From Paulownia fortunei (lineage: Eukaryota > Streptophyta > Magnoliopsida > Lamiales > Paulowniaceae), in contig CM033107.1 in assembly GCA_019321725.1 (NCBI GenBank), positions 12,453,445 through 12,517,444 of the forward strand: DNA of 64,000 bases, written 5' to 3'. The notes under the pieces are model-generated. The model did no database searches. It saw only the letters and a program-made list of their open reading frames with translations, and was not told the origin of the DNA. Below, piece by piece: positions 49,721 through 61,406 of this stretch. The position numbers and the translations under genes were made by a program. Within the stretch, counting starts at the first letter, position 1. Each line of letters starts with the position of its first letter.

Positions 49721-52420
49721 TGTAACACCCACTACTCAGCAACTATATATAAAGTATAATTTGACATGATAGAACTTATGTGTACGTGAGATATATTTTT
49801 TTTTTTGGTTTACCACTTTAAGAAAGAAAATCAATTTTTACATGTACAATCCTATTTAAAATACTTCCTCACATATGTCCTGTATATATAGCAAGATCAA
49901 TATTTATATAAAAACACAACACCCACAATGACCACAATATTTACATACTTATTTACAGTAAAGTTTTAAAAGCGAAATATAGTACCAGTCTCGAAATATA
50001 ATACAACAGACTCAAAATATAACAAGGCAACAAAATAGCCCAACAGGTCGTTATCCATGTACACACTCCCTTATACGCCTGTAGAAGCTCCAATAGCCGC
50101 CCAACTAGCAAAAGATGCTTCAAGCGTCATCGTGCTCACCTACAATGCATAAACTATATAAGCTAATGCTCATCAAGTAAAGATTATGCATGTCAAAGAA
50201 TAATCCACAATATCAAGTCATGCATCTCAAAATGTTGTGCCCACAATGAAATTCAATGTATCAAAATATTTCTCTCAAAATTATTTATTTCTTGGGCCCC
50301 TGACCAATGCTAGTATCCCACGTACCAGAAAAGAGCTCTGCACACTGCCATAATCCAATGGCCAATAAAGACTAAGCATGCAAATCCATGTATACTCATA
50401 TGCATGTAAATTCATGCACGCGAACCTGCAAATCAATGCATACAACCATGCAAATTCATGCATGCTTCGGTGCACTAGTAGTGGTCAGCAAAATATTTTT
50501 TTTCTCAGAATCAAGTCGTGCAATGTAAGATTTATCACAATGCTCGTATATGATGCATGCACGTATCAATGCTCAAGTATGTATGCTCAATGGACATGAA
50601 TGACAGTAATACGTGCCCTCTGCTATGCACATATGATCTATGATATTACATATAAATCACACATTTACTATGTTTATGCATTGTAGTTGCAAATGAATTT
50701 TTACTTATATTTCACTTGGTTTGTGGCTTAGTCTAGATTTGTTTAGTGTTCCTCTCCAACCTTAGATGTAAAATAGCCTGTAATATTACCCAACATCAAG
50801 CACCATTTCCAATTTGGCATGTTGAAAGCACAAAATCTCATACTAAGGCCTTAAACACCAAGCTATCTAGGTAATAATCAAGCTTTCACAAACTAGAACC
50901 CAATATAGTCCCTCAAATACCTTAATTTCTCATCTTAGATATATGTAAACATCATATAATTGAAGTATTATAACTCTAATAGCATGTACCTAATTGTTAA
51001 CACTCAATAGCAACATGTTTAGGTTGAAACATGCTAAGTTATCAAATGAGACAGATTCACATTTTCATATTTTCTTGCTATCCAATTTAGTTACATGATA
51101 ATTTTGACATTCCTAAATATATTCAATCATTCCAATTTTTTTACCACACTTAGATAACATGTAGATAAATATAATAATATTTTATAATTGCCTAAAATCA
51201 CTGATTTACCTCAACAAAACCAGCCCACTTATCACAACACAAAAATTATAAGTTCTATCATGACAGTTTTGAGTGTCTCTTTAAATATCAAACCATATTT
51301 CAATTTATAACCTCTCCAAACTTACATACATCACCTAAAATCATATATAAACACATATATGGTGAAATATATAGGTTTTAATCAAGTTATTATACATATA
51401 TAAAGCTTTAAAAACAAAAATCAGCAAGTATACAGTTTCTGTCCCGAAAAATCCCTCTTTTGTGAATTATAAGACCATAGATAACATCCTAAAATGATTA
51501 TAAACAATAATAGAATCTTTAAAAATTATAAACCCACAAATAATTCAAGAACTTAAATAAAAAATATGAGTTAAGCTCACCTATGCACAAATTTAAACTT
51601 CTACTTGCTCATCCTTACTTTCCTTTGCTTCCTTCACTTTTTTCTTTACTTGGAATCACTTGGGAGCAACTTCTAAAATTTAATATGGAGGTTTTGGAGG
51701 TGAAATAGCTCAGAAAATGGTTTTTGATCTTGGTTCAAGGATATAAATAAAGAAAGGTTGAGGTGGTAGCTTGAGTTAGCAAAGCTTGAGGTGTCAAGTG
51801 GTGGTTTAAATTTGATGTTACACACACCTTATACATCTGTAATTTAGTATTTATCATTATTGATTTATCTATTTACAACCTATTTAAATTTTTGTATGAT
51901 TGGATAATAAATTCTACCTTAATGTCTTAATCGTTCATTCGATTTCTAAACCGATTGGCATCTGATTCTTAAATGATTGTCTTGTTTGCATTTCTAAAAT
52001 TTTATGCACATATGGAACTTGTAGTATGACACTTAAATCACATTATATCATGTCCAGTATCCCAAGTATGTTAATTTACAAATATATACTTCTGAAATAA
52101 CTTGATCAAATCAAATTATATCGTATAAACTTACTAGTAACACCTTTAACACTTCTAAAAATTATAATGTGTAACCTAGTAATATTCATCATATTGATAC
52201 CTATTTTTTTTCTTATTCCAATGTAGAATTGACCATTTAGGTTAGGGAATTCGATAATCAATACCGTGCGAGAGCTTCAAAATTAAGTTTAATGATTAAG
52301 AATGTCGTATAAAATAAAATAAATTATATGATGTCAATATAAATGCTAATAGCATGCAATTAACATGTAATGCATGAATCATATTTGTCCAGGTGAGTAG
52401 TGAGAGGTTCGGATATCACA
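49721..52420 (+). repeat. Second copy of the 2.7 kb Tekay-like solo LTR
   Basis: This is the copy of 38988-41687 within the duplicated block. Its first 500 bp hold about 22 substitutions relative to the first copy, while the rest appears identical. Confidence 0.8.
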
Positions 52421-52923
52421 CAAGACCACTAGAAAATTAAGTTTTTCTAAATCGCCATCTTGACGGTGATAGGGTTTTAATAAAATACTGAGAGATAATT
52501 ATAATTAAAACTATATTATAAATGAATATATTATCAAATAGACACTTAGTTTTCTCACTTAGGATAATAGTTCTCACTTTTAGATCAACTTGGGTTATTC
52601 TAGACAACAATGAACATCACTGAGCTCTAATCTATCTGGATTGCTCTTGAAATTTGAGAATGATTCTAAAAGGTGAAGAAATGTGCAAAAGAGAGTTTCT
52701 ACAATAGTTGTAGAAACAACTCCCACAAAAGTTGTGGAAGCACCCTTACTTCATATTTTTCTAAATATTGTAGAAGGTTAATAAGTTATAGGAGATTCTA
52801 GCTATCCAAGCTTAAATTTTTATTGTTGGTTCTACGTACTCTTAGACTAAAGGTCTAAGACAAGAAGAGAGAAAGAGTTCTTAATAGAAACAAAATACAA
52901 AATAGGGCTGGGCTGGAGGATTA

Positions 52924-55169
52924 ATCAAGACAAGATAGGTTTATGCAACCATTGCGGTATGAAGAGGCATAGAAAGAGGAAGTGCAAGTATGGACTTACT
53001 TAAATGAATTAGAATGAGTTCTAATTCAAAATTTGAGTTAAAAAGGGATTTTTAATTCAAATTTATATTTTGTTGAAGTCAACCATTAACGTTGAACAAT
53101 TCTTCTTGGGTAATGGATACCGAATATGATCCCGTCTCTACAAAAGGTTACAGAGGATAACAAGAATAATGAGACTAAGACATAAGGACAATCCTTAAGC
53201 TTTAAGTTGAAGCAAAGGTTGATTCATTGGCTAAATGAATGGACTACTTAGCTCTAACTAGAATAATGGTAGCACTAATTATTTACCTTTGGTGCGAAAT
53301 AACATTAAGAGTGAGATTTCTATTAAATCATAAAAAGTTTGATTGAAAAATCAAAGAATGGAAATGTTCCATGGTTCTTGATGTTCGTGCATTAATAATT
53401 AATTTATACTACCATAGAATTCCATGATACATGATTCAACAAAACAAAATGCAATTCAATAATCATGATTCCACATACTTGTGGAATGTGAGATTAAGTC
53501 ATATCTCTAAGAAGAGAGTTCACAAAAAGGCACAAATGCTTAACCTTTAGGACGAGCTTGACATACCAGTCTGTGAATCTTACCTTAAGAGAAAGATGAT
53601 CAAATCACTATTTGTTGGACAAATGGAGCATTCCACAAATCCATTAGATTTGATCCATATAGAAGTAATTAGGCCACTAAGTGTTAGTGCTCGAGAAAAC
53701 TACCACTATTTTATTACATTTATCGATGATCCATCAAGGTATGGGTATATGTATCTTTAGAGATACAAGTCTAATTTCTTTGAAAGGTTCAAAGAATTTA
53801 GGCAGGTGATAGAGAAATAGATTAAGAGAAGATAAAGACTCTACAATCTGATCAAGAAGGCAAGTACTTGAGCTCAAAGTTTCTTGATTATCTAAGAAGA
53901 ATTAGATTCTCATAAAGTGAATCCAGATGAGCTTCACTAAATCACCTCCTTCATTTTGGGGATACGCCCTGGAATTGACGGTATTCTTATTAAGTAAGAT
54001 TGTTATCTAAGTCAATACCTACAACATCATATTTGATATGATGTGACAAAAACTCCTCATATAAATACCTAAGGGTAGAGGAGGCCTACTTGAGCAAAGT
54101 TGTCAGTGGGAGATGGGTGGGATACAGGATCCAACTTATGGTGTATTCAAAGGAATCTAATGGATACTATTTCTATGATTCCTAGAAATAAAGGTATTTA
54201 TTTTGAGGAATGTCAACTTCATGATAAGAAGGAGTTTTTTATTCGATAGAAATATCTAGATCATAGAACTTAAAGGAGTTCAAGACCATAATTTATCCCA
54301 CACATGGTAATGGTGCCTGAATGAATTCATAAATTTCTAAAGTACACAACCTTTGAAGGAGATCCAAATGGACCTCGAGACCATCCATATGGGTATGGTC
54401 TCTTGCTGGAAAGCAACAAAGAGGATCTCTCTTTGGATTTTGATCCAAGGAGAAATGATGTATGACATCAATTCAAAAAAATGGCAAAGTACCATCCAAA
54501 TGGACTCCGTGTACTCTAACAAGGTATAAACCTTGGTGGACCCACCATAGGGTATTGTACCTATTTACTGTAAATGAGTCTACAAGCGAAAGCTTGGAAT
54601 ACATGGGGGGTGATGACCTATAAGGAATAACTACTTGCCAAATGATTACACTCAAAGTAAAATGTTGACTGTTGAGGAAGCTTTTTACTAAATGCAATGC
54701 CAAAGTCTATAGGTATTTTGTTTCCCATATTTATGTATTATGAATACTAAGATATGGAAGTGGATGTGAAGATCGCTTTCCTCAGCAAGAGTATTGAGAA
54801 GGAGATCTATATCAAGCAGCCTGAGGTCTTCATATCCCATCAATGCAAGTAAAAGGTTTGCAAGTGTCAAAGGTCCACTTATGGACTAATGATGAATTTT
54901 TTTATGTTGGAACATTTGATTCGTTGAGTTAATTAAATAGTTTGATTCCCTTAGGAATATGATGAACCAAGTGTTTACAAAAGGTTAGTTGGAGCATAAT
55001 AGAGTTTATTGTATTGATAACATTCTACTTATAATGATGGTGTACGAATGTTAAGGTCAACTAAGACTTGTTATCTACTAAGTTCACCACAAGTGATTTG
55101 GAATGCATCTTGGAGATTGGGGATTTAGATCTATAAGGTCTAAAAAGACTCTACGACAATCCCAAACCC

Positions 55170-55213
<44 letters not shown>

Positions 55214-55977
55214 GGTAAAAGGGTTTAGCATGATGGAATATAGGAGGAGATCCTTGCCTATGAGTCATAGTTTTTCTTTTTGAAAGTTTGTCCCCCCTAA
55301 AGACTTCTAGAAAAAGAGAAAATATGAGTCACATCTTTATGTATCCTCTAAAGGAATCATGATATATTAAAATCTTTGTACGAGATATGATATCACAAAT
55401 TCTCAGGGTATCACGAGTAGATAATGGTCTATTTTATGCGAAAAGTATTGAAAGTCGTAAAGAACTTCAGTACTTATGAAGCACTGAAGATGTCTTCTTG
55501 GAGTACGGCTACGGAGAATTAAAGCAGGGATGTTGCATCTATCTTTTAGTCCAAAGCAGAAAAGTTGAAGTCTATGTCTTGAATCGTGTTCATCCTAAAA
55601 GATGGGTGGGCCAACTGGAAGGAGTTACAAGCATGAGACGATCGTGGATTCCACCATCGGGGTTGAATACATTATTGCAAGCGATGCTGCAAAGGAAGGT
55701 GTTTAAATGAGGAACTTATTCCAAAGGGTTAAAAGAGTTCTATATGTTGTTAATCCAGTATCTGTCTAATGTGATACCAATGGGGCAATTGTATAAGCCA
55801 AAAAGTCAAGGTCTCATCATAGATCCAAGCATATAAAGAAGTGATACAATTTGATTTTAGCAATCATTGGTAGAGGTGACCACATAGTGGAAAAACATAG
55901 CATATCCATTGACAAGACCCCCAGGGAAAATAATATTTAAAGGACTTCTTGGCCTAAGATACTAGGTAATTGGCTAT
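52924..55977 (+). pseudogene. Second copy of element B gag-pol relic
   Basis: This duplicates 42191-45262, with the knuckle at 52944-52985 and the microsatellite at 55173-55213. It is broken at the same stops and frameshifts, so the copy arose after decay or is an assembly artefact. It lacks 18 bp present at about 45154-45171. Confidence 0.9.
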
Positions 55978-55993
55978 AGGGCAAGTGGGAGAT

Positions 55994-57495
55994 TGTTAGA
56001 GTAGTGTCTGTCATGCCAATTAATGGTTGCTTCTATATCCTAGAGAATAGATAACCTTATTTAAAATATATTAACATATTGGTAATTCTTTATCTTTAAT
56101 TGCATTTAAGAAATTAGATAAAGTCCCTAAACTATACATAGCTACAGGAATGGTCGCGTATATGATGGCGATCATAGAATATACTTCTATGAATTAGTCT
56201 TAAATTAGTTACAAGTCGAGGTTTATTGAGATGGGACATCGATAAGCATATAAAAACTCTTACACATGATGCATGCTTGGAAGTAGATTTTTCGTTCCAT
56301 AGGTATCGACATGGTGATTCTAGTGCACGTGTACTGGTGCTTATCGAGGAAGGAGTACACCAAACAGGCCCGTGAAAAATTCTCAATTGTAAACATTGTT
56401 CATCAAATGAGAACTTTCTAGTTACAATAGTGCATGAATTAATACTTTGACTTGAGGCACCATGTTAGCCTTGTGCATGACATCTTGCACTTTGATGTAT
56501 CATCTTATTGCATGACATTCATAAGGGGTTTAGCTTAGGTATATTATATTCATGTATGGAGGTAAATAAGTAGCTAACAAATGATCTATTACCTATTTGT
56601 TATAATATGTGAATCTTCTATGTATCATGGTGCATGACTCAAATGTCTTTGACCAAAGCAGAATAAATATTAGACCAAGGTTTTTTAATGATTCATCACG
56701 AGTTAATATGACTAGGAATGGAATTAGAGTTATTAAGTCACTTAGGATTTCGACTAATAATCCATGCCCTAAACTTAATCGGCATGTCAGTATGGAAGGA
56801 CTGGACTTGTATGGTAATCATAACAGAAATAAGTTCTTTTGCTAATTCATCTAAAACTAAATAATCAAGATGCACTGCTTGGTGCTTCCTTTGACTTGTA
56901 TGGTTTTTAGAATTAAAGACTTAATTCCAAGATAGATTAATTTGAAATATATTTTATATATTCACTAAGTTGCAAGACTTGCATCATCACTACTAGCTTA
57001 GTTATAAATCTAATGGGCTACACACAAAATGAGATGGATCACTTCTATGTAGAATATTATCCAAGGAGTTGGATCAAGTTAATTAATAGAGATTAATTAA
57101 CTTGAAGTTAAAAATAATTTAAAGAGTTAAAATAATTCATTTAATCAATCTTTATTATTCTTGAAAATATACTCCGATTTTAGATTAGTAAACAATTAAA
57201 AAGATACTAGCAAATCCTTTTGATTGGTGTTGCTCTTCCGTATCGTGGACCTGATAGAGGAGAGACACTTGGATCCCTGCGAGTTCTGATAGTCCAGGAT
57301 AAGCAATTGATTGCTTCATTCCTTATAACAATCGGAGTGCACGAAAGGTATAATTCGATTTTATATTTATTTATATATCCATTTGAATAAGCGCGATCGT
57401 TAAAATCGCTTTCAAATCAAAGGGGTTAAATTTATGTTTGATAAAAATTTTAATTTTCCACTGCGTATACCCCTGCGATTATAGCGAACCCAACA
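55994..57495 (+). repeat. Hybrid copia LTR: B 3' LTR joined to C1 5' LTR
   Basis: It starts TGTTAGAGTAGTGTC after the B polypurine tract and ends GCGAACCCAACA before the C1 PBS. The left part (to about 57150) aligns with the B 5' LTR. The right part (about 57165-57495) does not align with B; it aligns with the family A LTR 3' end, seen in reverse at 7936-8260. So one LTR-length unit serves two elements. It contains the conserved hairpin at 56150-56175. Confidence 0.75.
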
Positions 57496-57496
57496 G

Positions 57497-57509
57497 TGGT
57501 ATCAGAGCC
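57497..57509 (+). other. C1 primer-binding site, initiator-Met type
   Basis: TGGTATCAGAGCC lies one base after the LTR end. It is an exact match to the common plant copia site. Confidence 0.9.
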
Positions 57510-59090
57510 ACGGTTTCGCTTATTTAGTGAATTTCGGATTTATGAATACATGTTTTTAAATTGTTTAAATTCATGTTAATTATGTAAAATTTGATTTTGC
57601 ATATTTTAGAAATCTTTACTTGGAATAATTTTAATTGCTTATTTAAATTGTTTAAATATATAAAAAAAAAAATCGCCGGCGTCGGGTGTCAGACACCCGT
57701 CACCCGGCGCTAGGTGGGCGCCCGTCGCCCATCACCTGGCGCCCTGCACCCTACAGCGGGCGCCCGGCTGTGCACGCGAGCACCCGGCAGCAGGCACCCA
57801 GCGCGCGCCTGACGGGCAGTAGTGGTGCTGCTCGTCGTGTCGTTCCGGGTCTATTTTTTATTTATTTATTTTTTTTATTTTTTGAAATATTAAAATTAAA
57901 TGTTAATTTTAATTATTTCCGAAAAATTATTTTTCAAGTAATTAAAAATTATACCAAGTTAAAAGAAAAATTGCGTTTAACAATTTGGTAAATTTACATA
58001 TTTTGTTAATTATGAGCATGTATGGGATGATCATAAGCCATTGGACCAATGTGATTGGTTTTATTTAATATTTTTGGGTTTTAAAATGGGGCCTGCGAGC
58101 CTCTTATTTCATTTATGTAAGTTATTTTATTTTCTGTAAAGAGAGTAGAATAGATGGTAAGGTTTTTCTTTTTCTTTGGAAGACAAAGGAGAATAAAAAA
58201 GAAGTTCCATGATTGTATGGGATACAATTATGTAATAGAATAGGTTCTATTCCATTTTATTACCCTTAGACTGACCTTAGGTCCATTTTTGGATCAAATG
58301 GACCGCGTGGGACTGGTTCATGATCATCTATTTATTTAAGTATGTATTAGATGCATGCTTAGGATTTTATTTAATGCTTTTATGCTTGTGGAATGATATT
58401 ATGATGTCATGCATTAAATAACCAACATAATTTAAATTATGATGAGGTCTTGGATAAAATTAAACCCCACTTAATTTATTAAAATTAAGTAAAAGAATTT
58501 TTTGAAAATTCGATTTCAAACAAAAATGGACAAGTTAGGTAGGATCTATCGTTCCATGCCTACCATCAAAGATAGAGACAAGACGACCGCTACCGTACTT
58601 GATCACTGACCATGAGTCGTGGGGTGGTCTTGTGTTGGAAAGCTGTGATCTCTACCAAGCATAGAGATGCTCGTGGGATGGAATCGTCATTATGTTGACC
58701 ATGAGTCGTGGGACATCTTGATGCTCTATCTACACGAAAGTTTGATGGGTATTGTTTGACACTTAGTACCATATGGGCTCATAAAATTGAGGTATATGAG
58801 AAGAGGTGAGGCAAAACAAACTTGAGGGTTGTATAGTGATACAATCGTCAAAGAGTTGACTATCGATAAAAATATTTCATGGGCTCATAAAATTAGGCTG
58901 TGAAATATTTCCATTGGACCTTAAGCTCACTAGGAAATTTGATTTCCTGAAATTCCATTAGGAGTGATAGAATTCGAAGAAAACAGTGGGAGACATTTAG
59001 TATGAAAGACCTTATATTAAATGAATATATTTTTTTCCATAGTTTACTCATTTTCTGCTTCGTGCATATTTTGTAGATTATTCTACTAAA
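57510..59090 (+). other. C1 untranslated leader with GC-rich block
   Basis: This is noncoding. The block at 57671-57850 is strongly GC-rich, with many GGCGCC and CACCCGG repeats, in otherwise AT-rich DNA. It includes a hairpin CGGGTGTC (57683-57690) / GACACCCG (57692-57699) about 175 bp after the PBS. The rest is AT-rich and is shared with the leaders of D1, B and F. An ATG-initiated open stretch at 57686-57991 has no recognisable protein features. Confidence 0.75.
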
Positions 59091-59357
59091 ATGGCAAAGA
59101 ATCCACTTGCAACAATCCTTGAACAAAACAAATTAACTGGACCTAATTTTGTCGATTGGCTAAGAAACCTGAAGATAGTTCTTCAGTCAGAGAAGAGGGC
59201 ATATGTCCTCGACACTGCACCTTCTTCGGTACCACCGAAGAATATTACTTCAGAGGATTATGCAGGTTATTTACATCATGTTGATGACAATCTGCAGGCT
59301 CGATGCTACATGCTGGCATCGATGTCAAATGAGCTGCAGAGGCAGAATGAGGATTAA
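59091..59357 (+). pseudogene. C1 gag N-terminal part
   Basis: ATG at 59091 opens gag (residues MAKNPLATILEQNKLTGPNF). The first 60 residues have the typical copia capsid start with W-x-N-x-LK. The frame ends at TAA 59355-59357, where the family continues; the next 36 bp stay open in the same frame and lead into the rest of gag. CAA (Gln) to TAA is the simplest origin. No other ATG upstream fits. Confidence 0.9.
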
Positions 59358-60419
59358 GATACTGCCTATGGGATCCTCATTCACCTACAAGAGTTGTATG
59401 GTGAAAGAACTCGGCAGATGAGATATCAGATATCATTAGAGCTTTTTAGATATCGTATGACTGAGGGCTCTTCAGTCCATGATTATGGATTGAAGATGAT
59501 AGCCCTTATTGAAAGGCTAGCGTCCCTTGGAGTCGTTATGGAAAACGAACTCTATACGGACCTTCTGCTGCAGTCTCTGCCTCCATCATTTGACACCTTT
59601 GTTGTCAACTTTAACATGCACAACATGGAGACTAGTCTCGCTGAGCTTGTGAATATGTTAAAGACGGCTGAGTCCACCATGAAAAAGGACAAGCCGGTTC
59701 TGCTTGTTGGATCTTCTTCCGGATCAAAGGCTAAAAAGTCCAAGAAAGGAAAGAAGAAAGGAAAGGGTTCCTCTAAACCCAACAAGCTGAAAGCTAAGGG
59801 CAGTGTCAAAAAGGTTTCTTCTCAAGCCAATGACAAGTGCCATTACTGCGGCAAACCAGGGCACTGGAAGAGGAATTGCAAGGAGTATCTTGCAAGCCTG
59901 AAGAGTTCAGGTATATATTTTGTTGAAGCTAACTTGTCGGTTAAGAATACTTCTTGGGTATTAGATACCGGTTGTGGCTCACATAATTGCAATGATTTGC
60001 AGATGATGGCAAAAAGTAGGAAGCTAGATGGAGGAGAGACGATCCTTAGGATGGAAAATGGAGCAAGAGTTGCTGCATTAGCTATAGGGACTGTTAATCT
60101 GGCTTTAGATAATGGTTATGTAATAGTTTTAAATAATTGTCTTTTTATTCCAGATATTATTAAGAACATTATCTCTACTCCAGTTTTGGATAGAGAAGGT
60201 TTTAGATTTACCATTGAGAATGGAAATTGTTCCATTTTCAAACGTTCTGATTTTATATATTCTAGTTCTTTGACGAATTGTTTATATACTATTACTCCCC
60301 ATAACCCCATTTTCACAATTCAACAACATAAAAGAAAATTAGATAATCATAGTTCAATGAGCCTGTGGCACGCAAGATTAGAACATATTTCTGAGAAAAG
60401 GATTAATAAATTGGCATAA
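59358..60419 (+). pseudogene. C1 gag C-terminal, knuckle, protease, pre-integrase
   Basis: This is in the same frame as the gag start. The capsid continues with YGERTRQMRYQISLELFRYR. A Lys/Gly/Ser-rich basic tail follows. The CCHC knuckle CHYCGKPGHWKRNC is intact at 59838-59879. The protease active site LDTG lies at 59961-59972, followed by GSHNCND and a flap-like segment. The pre-integrase domain retains the two His of the HHCC zinc motif (LWHARLEHIS). The frame ends at TAA 60417-60419, and a further TAA follows at 60441-60443. Confidence 0.9.
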
Positions 60420-61406
60420 TTGCTTAATCTAACGAGAGAGTAAGAACTACTAACTTGTGAATCCTACCTCAAAGGAAAGATGACCAAATCTCCATTTGTT
60501 GGACAAGTGGAGCGAGCCAAGCATCTATTGGATTTGATCCATACAGATATATGTGGGCCACTAAATATTAGTGCCCATGGGAACTATAACTACTTTTTAA
60601 CCTTTACCGATGACTTCTCTAGGTATGGTTATGTGTACCTTTTAAGGTACAAGTCTGAAGTATTTGAAAAGTTCAAAAAATTCAGAACTGAAGTAGAGAA
60701 ATAAACTGGATTAAGTATAAAAACTCTTCGATCTGATCGAGGAGGTGAATACTTAAGCACAGAATTTTTATATTATCTGAAAGAGAATGGGATTCTCTCA
60801 TTGTGGACTCCTCCTGCTACTCCCCAACTCAACGGAGTTGCGGAATGCAGGAATCGAACCTTGTTGGACATGGTTAGATCTACGATGAGCTTCACTTCAT
60901 TACCTCTTTCATTCTAGGGCTATGCCTTAGAAACAGCGGCATACCTATTAAACAAGGTGCCATCTAAAGCCGTCCCCAAAACACCATATGAGATGTGGTA
61001 TGGAAAGACACCTACCTATAAATACCTTAGGGTATGGGGGTGTGCTGCTTATGTGAAGCAGCTAGTGGAAGATAAGTTGGATATGAGATCCAGCTTATGC
61101 AAGTTTGTGGGGTATCCAAAGGAGTCTATTGGATACTATTTCTATGATGCCACGGAACAAAGGGTGTTTGTTTCGAGGAATGCTACCTTCCTTGAAGAAG
61201 AATTTCTTTCAGATGGAAGTGACAATGTCATAGAACTTGAAGAGGTTCAAGAACCACAGAACACCCCAACTGATGCAGTAAATGGTACACTAGCTGATGC
61301 TGGACCCTCTAAGGCACAATCTTTTCGAAGATCCGAAAGGGTCTCAAGGGTACCTAAGAGGTATAACTTGTTGTTAGAGAACAAAGAAGAGGAACTCCTT
61401 GGATAA
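60420..61406 (+). pseudogene. C1 integrase, broken
   Basis: This continues in the gag frame. The pre-integrase CX2C pair reads CESY; the second Cys (codon 60465-60467) is Tyr, compatible with G-to-A. All three catalytic acidic residues are present: Asp at 60546-60548 (HTDI), Asp at 60735-60737 (RSDRGGEY) and Glu at 60843-60845 (NGVAEC). Stops lie at 60702 (TAA after EVEK) and 60915 (TAG within SF-GYALETAAYLLN). The C-terminal GYPKESIGYYFYD and a basic SRVPKRYN stretch follow. The frame ends at 61404-61406 because of a one-base shift near 61395; translation continues in the next frame. Confidence 0.88.

Larger units (their letters stand above)
45489..56103 (+). repeat. Near-identical second copy of 34756-45388
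   Basis: The offset is a constant 10733 from the first base after the gap until an 18-bp deletion near 55887. It contains the right part of the solo Athila LTR (45489-46332), the rest of the B 5' LTR (to 48134), PBS at 48136, the 2.7 kb LTR (49721-52420), B gag-pol (52924-55977) and the 3' LTR start (55994). In the stretches I compared I saw differences only in two clusters, 49825-50236 and 55650-56025. The likeliest explanation is an uncollapsed overlap of two contigs. Confidence 0.95.

Noticed and set aside
33685..57495. Two tandem B elements sharing an LTR as a recombination product
   Set aside because: The repeat edges coincide with the gap and lie in mid-LTR, and decay marks are identical. 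An assembly overlap explains all of this more simply.
57686..57991. 101-residue open frame rich in Arg, Pro and Ala
   Set aside because: It lies in the GC-rich leader block of C1. GC-rich DNA is open by chance in several frames, and there is no domain or conservation in the B or D1 leaders.
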